From contig NZ_JAFEUW010000001.1 in the NCBI RefSeq assembly GCF_025028335.1, positions 1,054,001 through 1,118,000 on the forward strand: 64,000 nucleotides of DNA. The letters run 5' to 3'. Positions within the stretch are counted from its first letter, which is position 1. Each line of letters starts with the position of its first letter. The DNA is from Brachybacterium sillae. GTDB taxonomy: Bacteria; Actinomycetota; Actinomycetes; Actinomycetales; Dermabacteraceae. Shown here in pieces: positions 14,798-22,802 of the stretch. The position numbers and the translations under genes are program-made. The notes below the pieces were generated by a model. That model had not been told where the DNA came from. It searched no databases and saw nothing but the letters and a program-made list of their open reading frames with translations.

Positions 14798-16405
14798 ATG
14801 ACCCACAGCATCTCCCGCCGGTTCGTCCTCTCTGCCGGTGCGGCCGGCATCGCCGCCGCCCTCGCCGCCTGCGCCCCGCGCGACGGCGGCACCGCCGGGG
14901 GCAACGGCTCCTCCGATGCGGGCGCCGCCGGTCCGGCCGACGCCGACGGCACCATCCGCGCCGCGATCTCCTACGAGCTCGGCACCAACGGCTACGACCC
15001 CATGACCACCAGCGCAGCCCTCACCGTGGCCGCGAACTGGCACACCCTGGAGGGTCTGACGGAGCTGCACCCCGCCACCCGCGAGGTGTACCCGGCACTG
15101 GCCGCAGAACTGCCCTCCGGCGATTCCACCACCGTCGACGTCGCCCTGCGCGACGGCGCCGTGTTCCACGACGGCACCCCGGTCACCGCCGAGGACGTCG
15201 TTTTCTCCTTCGAACGGGTGCTGGACCCGGCGAACGCCTCGCTGTACGCAAGCTTCATCCCCTTCATCTCGACGGTGGCCGCGAAGGACGAGCGCACCGT
15301 CACCTTCACCCTGGCCCACCCGGTGGGCGTGCTGGCCGAGCGCCTGTCCACCGTGAAGATCGTACCGAAGGCCGCGGTCGAGAAGGACCCGAAGGCCTTC
15401 GACGCGAACCCCATCGGCACCGGCCCGTGGAGGATGACCGACAACGGCGCTTCCAGCCAGGTCATCACCTTCGAGCGTTTCGACGACTACACCGGCCCGC
15501 AGCCGGCACAGGCCAAGACCATGGAGTGGCAGATCATCCCGGATGCCGCCACCCGCACCAACGCCCTGCAGTCGAAGTCCGTGCAGGCGATCGACTCGGT
15601 GCCGTACCTGTCGATCGAGCAGCTGCAGGCCTCGTCCACGGTGGAGTCGGTGCAGGGATTCGGTCTGCTGTTCGCGATGTTCAACAACGCGCCGGGCAAC
15701 CCCTTCAACGATGTGCGCAACCGTCAGGCGGTGCTGCGGGCGATCGACATGCAGAAGGTCATCGACACTGCGCTGCGGGGTCAGGCCGCGCCCGCCACCA
15801 GCTTCCTGCACGAGGAGCACCCGAACTACAAGAAGGCCAAGACGGTCTACACCTTCGATCAGGCCGCCGCGACGGCCGCCTTCGCCGAGACCGGTCTGAC
15901 TTCGATGCGGCTGCTGTGCACGGATCACGACTGGGTGCAGCAGGTGACCCCGATCATCCAGGAGTCGCTCACCGCGGCGGGCCTGACGGTCTCTTTCGAG
16001 CAGAAGAAGTCGGCCGATGTGTACAACACGATCGACGGCAAGCCGGAGGCCTTCGACGTGGTGATCGCCCCCGGTGACCCGTCGGTGTTCGGCAACGACC
16101 CGGATCTCCTGATGCGCTGGTGGTACGCCGCCGACGTCTGGACCGACGGCCGCATGCACTGGAAGGGCCAGGACAGCCACACCCAGTTGCAGGCGCTGTT
16201 CGACCAGTCCATCCAGGAGACCGACGAGGCCAAGCGCACCGAGATCTGGGGCCAGATGCTCGATCTGCTCTCCGACACCGTGCCGCTGTACCCGCTGTTC
16301 CACCGCAAGACCCCCACCGCCTGGGACCCGACCGCCCTGGTCGACTTCCAGCCCATATCGCTGACCGGCCTCAGTTTCGTGGGTGTCGGCACCTCGGCGA
16401 GGTGA
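14798..16405 (+). CDS. Substrate-binding lipoprotein of probable sialic-acid ABC importer
   Basis: Family 5 solute-binding protein, 535 residues, first gene of the sialic-acid operon. The N-terminus MTHSISRRFVLSAGAAG is a twin-arginine-type signal with lipobox ALAAC, then a Gly/Ser-rich linker. The mature part shows DGAVFHDGTPVTAEDVVFSFERV and NPIGTGPWRM, typical of this family. The true start follows GGAAAGGGA; the frame extends upstream only through the operator region. Family 5 receptors mostly bind peptides, but the Haemophilus ducreyi SatABCD system is a known sialic-acid importer of this class, and the downstream nanA-nanK-nanE genes make sialic acid or a sialyl-glycan the most likely ligand here. 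Confidence 0.88.
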   Translation: MTHSISRRFVLSAGAAGIAAALAACAPRDGGTAGGNGSSDAGAAGPADADGTIRAAISYELGTNGYDPMTTSAALTVAANWHTLEGLTELHPATREVYPALAAELPSGDSTTVDVALRDGAVFHDGTPVTAEDVVFSFERVLDPANASLYASFIPFISTVAAKDERTVTFTLAHPVGVLAERLSTVKIVPKAAVEKDPKAFDANPIGTGPWRMTDNGASSQVITFERFDDYTGPQPAQAKTMEWQIIPDAATRTNALQSKSVQAIDSVPYLSIEQLQASSTVESVQGFGLLFAMFNNAPGNPFNDVRNRQAVLRAIDMQKVIDTALRGQAAPATSFLHEEHPNYKKAKTVYTFDQAAATAAFAETGLTSMRLLCTDHDWVQQVTPIIQESLTAAGLTVSFEQKKSADVYNTIDGKPEAFDVVIAPGDPSVFGNDPDLLMRWWYAADVWTDGRMHWKGQDSHTQLQALFDQSIQETDEAKRTEIWGQMLDLLSDTVPLYPLFHRKTPTAWDPTALVDFQPISLTGLSFVGVGTSAR

Positions 16406-16427
16406 CGATCCGCCCCGGGAGCATCAC

Positions 16428-17393
16428 GTGTCCACTCTTCTGCGTCTGATCGGGCGGCGCCTGCTGGCGCTGCCGGTGATGATCCTCGGCGTCACCCTGT
16501 TGGTGTTCGTCGTGATGTCGTTCTCCCCGGCCGACCCGGCCCGGCTCGCGCTCGGTGAGAGCGCGAGCTCGGCCGCGCTGGAGGCCTACCGGGAGGCCAA
16601 CGGCCTGAAGGAACCGCTGCACCTGCGCTATCTGTCGTTCCTCGGCGGGATGCTGCAGGGCGACCTGGGGACCTCCAGCGGCAACGTGCCCGTCACGGAG
16701 CGCGTGGCTGCCGCCTTCCCCATCACCCTGCAGCTCACCTTCCTGGGTCTGATCATCGCGGTGGTCATCGCCGCGGTGGCCGGTGTGCTGGCTGCCCTGT
16801 TCCGGGACCGATGGCTCGACCAGATCATCCGCGTGCTGTCGATCGCGGCGCTGGCCACCCCCTCGTTCTGGCTGGCGATCCTCATGATCCAGTGGCTGGG
16901 CGAGGTGCCGGGCGGCTGGGGTCTGTTCCCGGCGCTCGTCACCCGCTGGGTGCCGTTCACGGAGGATCCCGCCACCTGGGCGCGGAACGTGGCGCTGCCG
17001 GCGCTGGCGCTGGCGATCCCGGTCGCCGGGTCCCTCACCCGCGTGGTGCGCACCGCCATGGTCGAGGAGCTCGACCGTGACTATGTGCGCACCGCCATGG
17101 GCGCGGGCGTGCCGTACGCGGAGGTGGTCTCCCGCAACGTGCTGCGCAACGCCCTGATCACGCCGATCACGGTGCTCGGTCTGCGCATCGGTTACCTGAT
17201 GGGCGGCGCCGTGATCATCGAGATCATCTTCAACATCCAGGCGATGGGGAAGCTCATCCTCGATGGCGTCCAGCGCAACGACGTGTTCCTGGTGCAGGGC
17301 GTGACCCTCACCGTGGCCATCGCCTTCATCGTCGTCAACATCCTCGTGGACCTCCTGTACGTCCTCGTGAACCCGCGGATCAGGAGCATCTGA
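16428..17393 (+). CDS. ABC importer permease, DppB type (sialic-acid operon)
   Basis: Permease of 321 residues with an N-terminal membrane helix (LALPVMILGVTLLVFVVMSF), a loop containing EANGLKEPLHLRYLSFLGGMLQGDLGTS, and five further helices. The coupling loop is DYVRTAMGAGVPYAEVVSRNVLRN. The GTG start lies 22 bp after the binding-protein stop with GGGAG upstream; the ATG 45 bp earlier would overlap the previous gene and extend a non-family N-terminus. The next gene begins 1 bp after the stop, so the cluster is one transcript. Confidence 0.9.
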   Translation: MSTLLRLIGRRLLALPVMILGVTLLVFVVMSFSPADPARLALGESASSAALEAYREANGLKEPLHLRYLSFLGGMLQGDLGTSSGNVPVTERVAAAFPITLQLTFLGLIIAVVIAAVAGVLAALFRDRWLDQIIRVLSIAALATPSFWLAILMIQWLGEVPGGWGLFPALVTRWVPFTEDPATWARNVALPALALAIPVAGSLTRVVRTAMVEELDRDYVRTAMGAGVPYAEVVSRNVLRNALITPITVLGLRIGYLMGGAVIIEIIFNIQAMGKLILDGVQRNDVFLVQGVTLTVAIAFIVVNILVDLLYVLVNPRIRSI

Positions 17394-17394
17394 C

Positions 17395-19392
17395 ATGCGC
17401 CCCCGACTCGACTCACGCCTGTCCGGCACCGTCGGCGCCCCGCTGCGCGCCCTCGCGGACCTGCGCTGGCCTTCCCGCATCGCCCTGGCCTTCCTGGGGC
17501 TGCTGGTGATGGCGGCGCTGCTGGCCCCCTGGATCTCCCCCCACGACCCGCTCGCCACCGGTACCCCGGTGCAGGCGCCGAGCGCGACCCACCCGTGGGG
17601 CACCGACGCCATCGGCCGCGACATCCTCTCCCGTGCTCTGCACGGCGCCCGGTCCTCCCTGGTGATCGGCCTGGCCGCCACCGCCACCGCCTTGCTGGTG
17701 GCGGCGGTGCTCGGCTCCATCGCCGCGACCGCCGCCCGGATCCCCTCGGAGATCCTCATGCGGGCGCTGGACATCATCATGAGCTTCCCGGGCATCGCCC
17801 TGGCGGCCGTGTTCGTCGCGGTGTTCGGCACCAGCCTCCCGGTGATCGTGTTCGCCATCGCCTTCCTGTACGTGCCGCAGCTCAGCCGCGTGGTCCGCGC
17901 GAACGTGCTGGCGCAGTTCGGGGAGGACTATGTGGCGGCCTCGAAGGTGATGGGTGCCTCCACCGCGTGGATCCTCGCCAAGCATGTGGCTCGTAACTGC
18001 CTGGCCCCCGTGATGGTGTTCGCCACGGTGCTGGTGGCCGACGCGATCGTCTTCGAGGCCTCGCTGTCCTTCCTCAACGCCGGTGTGCAGCCGCCCGCCC
18101 CGTCGTGGGGCAACATGCTCTCCGAGGGCAAACAGCTGCTGCTGGGCGGGTTCTGGTGGCCGACCTTCTTCCCCGGCCTGATGATCCTGCTGACGGTGCT
18201 GGCGCTGAACGTGCTGTCGGAGGGGTTGACCGACACCTTCGCCTCCCCGCGGATCCGCCACCATGTCGACGTCGAGGCCGATGAGCAGCGCGAGCCGACC
18301 TCGGCCGCGACGCTGGGCGCCACCGATCCGGCGGAGGCCGGCCGGGTGCTGGGTGACTCCCTGGCGCAGCTGCGCGCCGCCGAGAGCGCCCGCCCCGCCC
18401 GCGAGGCAGGCCCCACCGAGGGCGAACCGCTGTTGCGGGTGGAGAACCTGCGGGTGGCGTTCCCGGAGGCCCACGGCGACGTGGACATCCTCGACGGCGT
18501 CTCCTTCGACGTCCGCCCCGGAGAGGTGATGGGCCTGGTCGGCGAATCCGGGTCCGGCAAGTCCGTCACCAGCCTGGCGATCATGGGTCTGCTGCCCCGC
18601 ACCGCGCGGATCAGCGGCCGGATCCTGCTGGACGGGGAGGATCTGCTGTCCATGTCGCCGCGGGAGCTCAATGCCCGCCGCGGTCACGAGATCGCGATGG
18701 TCTACCAGGACGCCCTCAGTTCCCTGAACCCCTCGATGCTGATCCGCACCCAGATGGCGCAGCTGAGCCGCCGCGGGGGCACCCGTTCGGCGGAGGAGCT
18801 GCTGGAGCTGGTGGGTCTGGATCCGAAGCGGACCCTCGCCTCGTACCCGCACGAGCTTTCCGGCGGACAGCGCCAGCGCGTGCTGATCGCCATGGCCCTC
18901 ACCCGCGACCCGAAGCTGGTGATCGCCGACGAGCCCACCACCGCCCTCGATGTGACGGTGCAGAAGCAGGTGGTGGAGCTGCTGAACCGGCTGCGCCACG
19001 AGCTCGGTTTCGCCATGGTGTTCGTCAGCCATGATCTGGCGCTGGTGGCGCAGCTCGCCCACCGCATCACCGTGATGTACGCCGGTCAGGTGGTGGAGCA
19101 GGCCCCCACCCGCACCCTGCTGACCGACCCGCGCCACGAGTACACCCGTGGTCTGCTCGGTTCGGTCCTGTCGATCGAGGCGCAGGCCGAGCGTCTGCAC
19201 CAGGTGCCCGGCACGGTGCCCTCGCCACGGGAGTTCGCCCCGGGTGACCGGTTCGCACCGCGGTCTCTGCGCCCCGACGCCGACCCGCAGGCGCCTCTCC
19301 ACCTGCTGCCCGTCGACGGCGATGACCACCATCGGGTGGCCACCACCGGCGACGTCCCCCAGGCCCTCGTCCTCCCCGGAGGTGCGCGATGA
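17395..19392 (+). CDS. Fused ABC permease-ATPase (DppC-DppD)
   Basis: Single 665-residue chain that joins the second permease to the first ATPase. Residues 1 to about 285 are a DppC-type permease (WISPHDPLATG, HPWGTDAIGRDILSRALHG, coupling loop DYVAASKVMGASTAW). Residues about 286-342 are an acidic, Ala/Glu/Arg-rich linker. From about 343 a full nucleotide-binding domain follows: Walker A GESGSGKS (383-390), LSGGQRQR, Walker B LVIADEP, and a short C-terminal part that lacks the clustered cysteines of ordinary OppD. The frame is continuous with no internal stop, so this is a real fusion and not a missed boundary. ATG starts 1 bp after the previous stop. Confidence 0.93.
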   Translation: MRPRLDSRLSGTVGAPLRALADLRWPSRIALAFLGLLVMAALLAPWISPHDPLATGTPVQAPSATHPWGTDAIGRDILSRALHGARSSLVIGLAATATALLVAAVLGSIAATAARIPSEILMRALDIIMSFPGIALAAVFVAVFGTSLPVIVFAIAFLYVPQLSRVVRANVLAQFGEDYVAASKVMGASTAWILAKHVARNCLAPVMVFATVLVADAIVFEASLSFLNAGVQPPAPSWGNMLSEGKQLLLGGFWWPTFFPGLMILLTVLALNVLSEGLTDTFASPRIRHHVDVEADEQREPTSAATLGATDPAEAGRVLGDSLAQLRAAESARPAREAGPTEGEPLLRVENLRVAFPEAHGDVDILDGVSFDVRPGEVMGLVGESGSGKSVTSLAIMGLLPRTARISGRILLDGEDLLSMSPRELNARRGHEIAMVYQDALSSLNPSMLIRTQMAQLSRRGGTRSAEELLELVGLDPKRTLASYPHELSGGQRQRVLIAMALTRDPKLVIADEPTTALDVTVQKQVVELLNRLRHELGFAMVFVSHDLALVAQLAHRITVMYAGQVVEQAPTRTLLTDPRHEYTRGLLGSVLSIEAQAERLHQVPGTVPSPREFAPGDRFAPRSLRPDADPQAPLHLLPVDGDDHHRVATTGDVPQALVLPGGAR

Positions 19393-20180
19393 GTGATCAG
19401 ACCCCCGTCTTCTCCCTGCGGGACGTGCACGTGGTGCACCGTCTGCGCACCGGCGGGCTGTTCCGCCCCGACACCGTGCGGGCCGTCGATGGCGTGTCCG
19501 TCGATGTGCACCGCGGCCGAGTGCTCGGCATCGTCGGCGAATCCGGTTCCGGCAAGTCCACCCTGGCGCGCGTGATGATCGGCTTGCAGCCGGTCACCTC
19601 CGGCACGGTGCTGTTCCACGGGCGTCCGCTGTCCCACGGTCGCGCCGCCCGGCGGGAGCTCGGCCGGGCGGTGTCGGTGGTGTTCCAGGACCCGGCCACC
19701 GCCCTCAATCCGCGGATGCTGGTGCGCGACACCCTCATCGACCCCCTGCGGGTGCACGGCATCGGCACCGAGACCCAGCGTCTCGCCCGGGTGAAGGAGC
19801 TCTTGCACCTGGTGGGGCTGCCGCAGTCCGCTCTCGATGTGCTGCCCCGGCAGATCTCCGGCGGTCAGCGGCAGCGCGTGGCGATCGCCCGCGCCCTCGC
19901 CCTGGAACCGGAGATCATCGTCGCCGACGAACCCACCAGCGCCCTCGACGTGTCCGTCCGGGCGCAGGTGCTGAACCTCCTCACCGACCTGAAAGCCCAG
20001 CTGGGCCTGGGCCTGGTGTTCATCTCCCACGACATCTCGACCGTCCGCTTCATCTCCGACGAGATGATCGTGATGAACCGCGGCCGGATCGTCGAACAGG
20101 GTCCCGCGCAGCAGCTCTTCACCGACGCGCAGGACGACTACACCCGCACCCTCCTCGCAGCGGCCCCGACGCTGCTGTGA
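19389..20180 (+). CDS. ABC ATPase, DppF type (sialic-acid operon)
   Basis: Second ATPase of the importer, 263 residues. Motifs: RTGGLFRPDTVRAVDGVS near the N-terminus, Walker A GESGSGKS, Q-loop VFQDPATALNPRM, signature ISGGQRQR, Walker B IIVADEPTSALD and the H-loop SHDIS. It overlaps the fused permease-ATPase gene by ATGA, so it is translationally coupled. Together with that fusion it supplies the two nucleotide-binding domains needed for the heterodimeric motor. Confidence 0.92.
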   Translation: MSDQTPVFSLRDVHVVHRLRTGGLFRPDTVRAVDGVSVDVHRGRVLGIVGESGSGKSTLARVMIGLQPVTSGTVLFHGRPLSHGRAARRELGRAVSVVFQDPATALNPRMLVRDTLIDPLRVHGIGTETQRLARVKELLHLVGLPQSALDVLPRQISGGQRQRVAIARALALEPEIIVADEPTSALDVSVRAQVLNLLTDLKAQLGLGLVFISHDISTVRFISDEMIVMNRGRIVEQGPAQQLFTDAQDDYTRTLLAAAPTLL

Positions 20181-20204
20181 GCTCGACTCACCGGAAGAAC
20201 CCTC

Positions 20205-21161
20205 ATGACCAGCATCGCTGCCCCTCTCCGCGCCGGCGCCCTGAGCGGTGTCGTGCCGCCCCTGCTCACCCCGCTCGACGCCGACGGTGAGCTCGACGTC
20301 CCCTCGCTGGAGCGCCTCATCGACCATCTGATCCGTGGTGGGGTCGACGGGTTGTTCGTGCTCGGCTCCAGCGGCGAGGTCGCGTTCTCCGACGATGCGC
20401 AGCGACGCCGGATCCTCGATGCGGTCACCGGCATCGTCGGCGGGCAGGTGCCGCTCATCGTCGGCGCCATCGACATGGAGACGCGGCGGGTGCAGCAGCA
20501 CATGCGGGACCTCGCGCGCTATGACCTCGCGGGTGTGGTGGCCACCGCCCCGTTCTATGCGATCACCGGTCCGGCGGAGATCGACGCGCATTTCCGGGCG
20601 GCGGCGGCCACCGCCCCGGCCCCGCTGTGGGCCTACGACATCCCGGTGTGCGTGCACGTGAAACTGGCGCCGGAGCATCTGGTGCGGCTCGCCGCCGACG
20701 GTGTCATCGTCGGGGTGAAGGACTCCAGCGGCGATGACGTCTCCTTCCGCCGCCTCACCGCGATGAACCGCGAGGCTGGAACCGGTCTGGCGCTGCTGAC
20801 CGGGCACGAGATCGTCGTCGACGGGGCGTACCTGGCCGGGGCGCACGGCTGCGTACCGGGCCTCGGCAACGTGGATCCCGCCGGGTACGCGCGGATGCAT
20901 GCCGCCGCGCAGCGCGGTGACTGGGAGAGCATGCGCCGCGAACAGGACCGCCTGGCCGCGCTGTTCGAGATCGTGTTCCAGGCCCCCGGCCGGGTCGGCC
21001 CCACCGCCGGGGTGGGCGCCTTCAAGACGGCCCTGCGGGAGATGGGGATCTTCTCGACGAACACCATGTCCGCCCCGATGGCCAGCCTCGACGACGACGA
21101 GACCGCTCGCATCCGCACGGTGCTGGAGCGCGCTGGTCTGCTGGGAGCGCACGTTGCCTGA
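20205..21161 (+). CDS. nanA: N-acetylneuraminate lyase-type aldolase
   Basis: Class I aldolase of the DapA/NanA superfamily, 318 residues, predicted to split N-acetylneuraminate into N-acetylmannosamine and pyruvate. Visible active-site elements are GSSGE (54-58, carboxylate-binding loop), Tyr144 in WAYDIP and the Schiff-base Lys172 in VGVKDSSGD. Sequence alone does not fully separate sialate lyase from dihydrodipicolinate synthase or other keto-acid aldolases, but the adjoining nanK, nanE and sialidase genes settle the likely role. ATG start with GGAAG upstream. About 25 bp after the ATPase stop. Confidence 0.85.
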   Translation: MTSIAAPLRAGALSGVVPPLLTPLDADGELDVPSLERLIDHLIRGGVDGLFVLGSSGEVAFSDDAQRRRILDAVTGIVGGQVPLIVGAIDMETRRVQQHMRDLARYDLAGVVATAPFYAITGPAEIDAHFRAAAATAPAPLWAYDIPVCVHVKLAPEHLVRLAADGVIVGVKDSSGDDVSFRRLTAMNREAGTGLALLTGHEIVVDGAYLAGAHGCVPGLGNVDPAGYARMHAAAQRGDWESMRREQDRLAALFEIVFQAPGRVGPTAGVGAFKTALREMGIFSTNTMSAPMASLDDDETARIRTVLERAGLLGAHVA

Positions 21162-22077
21162 CGTGCTGCTCGCCGTCGACATCGGCGGTACCAAGACCAC
21201 CGCCGCGGCCGTCGCCCTGGACGTGGCCCGCGGGGAGGCGACGGTGCTCGCCGATCGCACCGCCCCGACGCCCGCCTCGGCGGATCCGGAGGCGGTGCTG
21301 GCGACGGCCGCGCAGCTGTTGCGCGACGTGCGGGAGGGGCATCCGGAGCCGCGGGCCCTCGGCATCGCGACCGCCGGGGTGGTGGATCCGGACACCGGTG
21401 CCATCACCCACGCCACCGATTCCCTGCCCGGATGGGCGGGCACTCCGGTGCGGGACGGCCTGGCCGAGGCTCTCGGCCTTCCCGCCGCGGCGCTGAACGA
21501 CGTCCACGCCCACGGGCTCGGGGAGGCGCGCTTCGGCGCGGCTGCCGGAGCCACGAGCGCCCTGTTGGTGGCTGTCGGCACCGGCATCGGTGGGGCGGTG
21601 CTGCTCGACGGCTCCGTGGTGCCGGGACACCACGGGGTGGCCGGGCATGTGGGACACCTTCCCGTGCCGGAGGCCGAGGGCGTGCCCTGTTCCTGTGGCC
21701 GCACCGGTCACCTGGAGGGCTTCGCCTCGGGCCCGGGGATCCTGCGCCAGGTGGGAGCCGGGGACGGTCGGGCCCTCGCCGCGGCCGCCGCCTCCGGGGA
21801 CGCCGACGCCGCCGCCGCCTACCAGCGCGCGGGTGTCGCCACCGGCCGTGTGCTCGGCGGGCTCGCGAACGCCCTCGACCCCGAAGTCATCGTCCTGACC
21901 GGCGGTGTCGCCGAAGCCGTCGGCCCCTGGTGGGAGGCCGTGCGGGAGGGTTTCCGTCACGACGCCCTGGACGCCGTGCGAGGCACCCCGCTGTTCCGTG
22001 CCCGGGCCGGGGTGCGGGCCGCTTTGCTGGGGGCCGCCGTCCATGCTCACGACCATGCCCCCGAGAGGAGCTCCTGA
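21154..22077 (+). CDS. nanK: ROK-family kinase, probable N-acetylmannosamine kinase
   Basis: Predicted to phosphorylate N-acetylmannosamine at C6 with ATP. The 307-residue protein has the phosphate loop DIGGTKT, the catalytic-region block AALNDVHAHGLGEARFGAA, VAVGTGIGGAV, and the ROK zinc region GHVGHLPVP plus CSCGRTGHLE. The third zinc cysteine of the usual CxCGxxGCxE motif is His here. The TTG start overlaps the nanA stop and has GGGAG upstream; GTG at 21163 is the alternative. Its stop overlaps the nanE start (TGATG). ROK kinases also include glucokinases; the nan context argues for ManNAc. Confidence 0.85.
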   Translation: MPDVLLAVDIGGTKTTAAAVALDVARGEATVLADRTAPTPASADPEAVLATAAQLLRDVREGHPEPRALGIATAGVVDPDTGAITHATDSLPGWAGTPVRDGLAEALGLPAAALNDVHAHGLGEARFGAAAGATSALLVAVGTGIGGAVLLDGSVVPGHHGVAGHVGHLPVPEAEGVPCSCGRTGHLEGFASGPGILRQVGAGDGRALAAAAASGDADAAAAYQRAGVATGRVLGGLANALDPEVIVLTGGVAEAVGPWWEAVREGFRHDALDAVRGTPLFRARAGVRAALLGAAVHAHDHAPERSS

Positions 22078-22766
22078 TGACCCTGCATCCCGTCCTCGCC
22101 CCTCTGGAGGGCACTCTGATCGTCTCCTGCCAGGCGTACCCGGGCGAGCCGATGCGCGACCCCCGCACCATGGCGCAGATCGCCGCCGCGGTGGTCGAGG
22201 GCGGTGCCAGCGCCGTGCGCGCCCAGGGCCTGGACGACATCCGCGCTGTGAAGGCCGCCGTCGACGTGCCGGTGATCGGCATCTGGAAGGACGGCACCGA
22301 CGGCGTGTTCATCACCCCCACCCTGGAGCACTGCCTGGCCGTGATCGACGCGGGCGCCGACATTCTTGCCCTCGACGGCACCCGCCGACCCCGCCCCGAC
22401 GGCCGCACCTTCGCCCAGACCCTCGCCGCGGTGCGCGACCGCTTCGACGGCCCGATCATGGCCGACTGCGACGACATCCCCTCCGCTCTGGAGGCGGCCG
22501 CCGCTGGCGCCGACATCATCGGCACCACCCTCGCCGGTTACACCCCGGCCCGCCCCCGCACCGAGGGCCCTGATCTCGAGCTCCTGCGGGAGCTCGCAGA
22601 CCGGCTTCCTGCCGGGCCGATGCTCGTGGCCGAAGGCCGCGTGCACACCCCCGCCCAGGCCTCAGCGGCCCTCGCCGCCGGTGCCCGGGCGGTCGTCGTC
22701 GGCACCGCCATCACGCATCCGACGACCCTCACCCGCTGGTTCCGTAGCGCGGTCGAGGAGCAGTGA
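22077..22766 (+). CDS. nanE: N-acetylmannosamine-6-phosphate 2-epimerase
   Basis: TIM-barrel enzyme, 229 residues, converting ManNAc-6-phosphate to GlcNAc-6-phosphate, the last nan-specific step. Family blocks: SCQAYPGEPMRDP at the N-terminus, VIGIWKDGTDGVFITPT, ALDGTRRPRPDG, MADCDD, GTTLAGYT, and VAEGRVHTPAQA near the end. The start overlaps the kinase stop by one base (TGATG) and is preceded by GAGAGGAG. The frame extends 645 bp upstream, but that stretch lies entirely within the kinase gene and is low-complexity. The GlcNAc-6-phosphate produced would need NagA and NagB, which are not in this window. Confidence 0.93.
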   Translation: MTLHPVLAPLEGTLIVSCQAYPGEPMRDPRTMAQIAAAVVEGGASAVRAQGLDDIRAVKAAVDVPVIGIWKDGTDGVFITPTLEHCLAVIDAGADILALDGTRRPRPDGRTFAQTLAAVRDRFDGPIMADCDDIPSALEAAAAGADIIGTTLAGYTPARPRTEGPDLELLRELADRLPAGPMLVAEGRVHTPAQASAALAAGARAVVVGTAITHPTTLTRWFRSAVEEQ

Positions 22767-22802
22767 TACCCACTCCCCCACCGTCCCGAAGGAGAGACGA
22801 CG

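Noticed and set aside
18240-18420. Possibility that the permease and ATPase at 17395-19392 are two genes
   Set aside because: The frame is continuous with no stop, and I saw no well-placed Shine-Dalgarno plus start in the linker; a fusion is the simpler reading.
20205-21161. Dihydrodipicolinate synthase (dapA) as the name for the aldolase
   Set aside because: Superfamily motifs are shared, but the position between a nan importer and nanK/nanE favours sialate lyase; the remaining doubt is in the confidence.
19086-21704. 872-codon minus-strand frame through the nan genes
   Set aside because: Entirely antisense to the ATPase, nanA and nanK genes, which have full motifs; typical GC-rich shadow.
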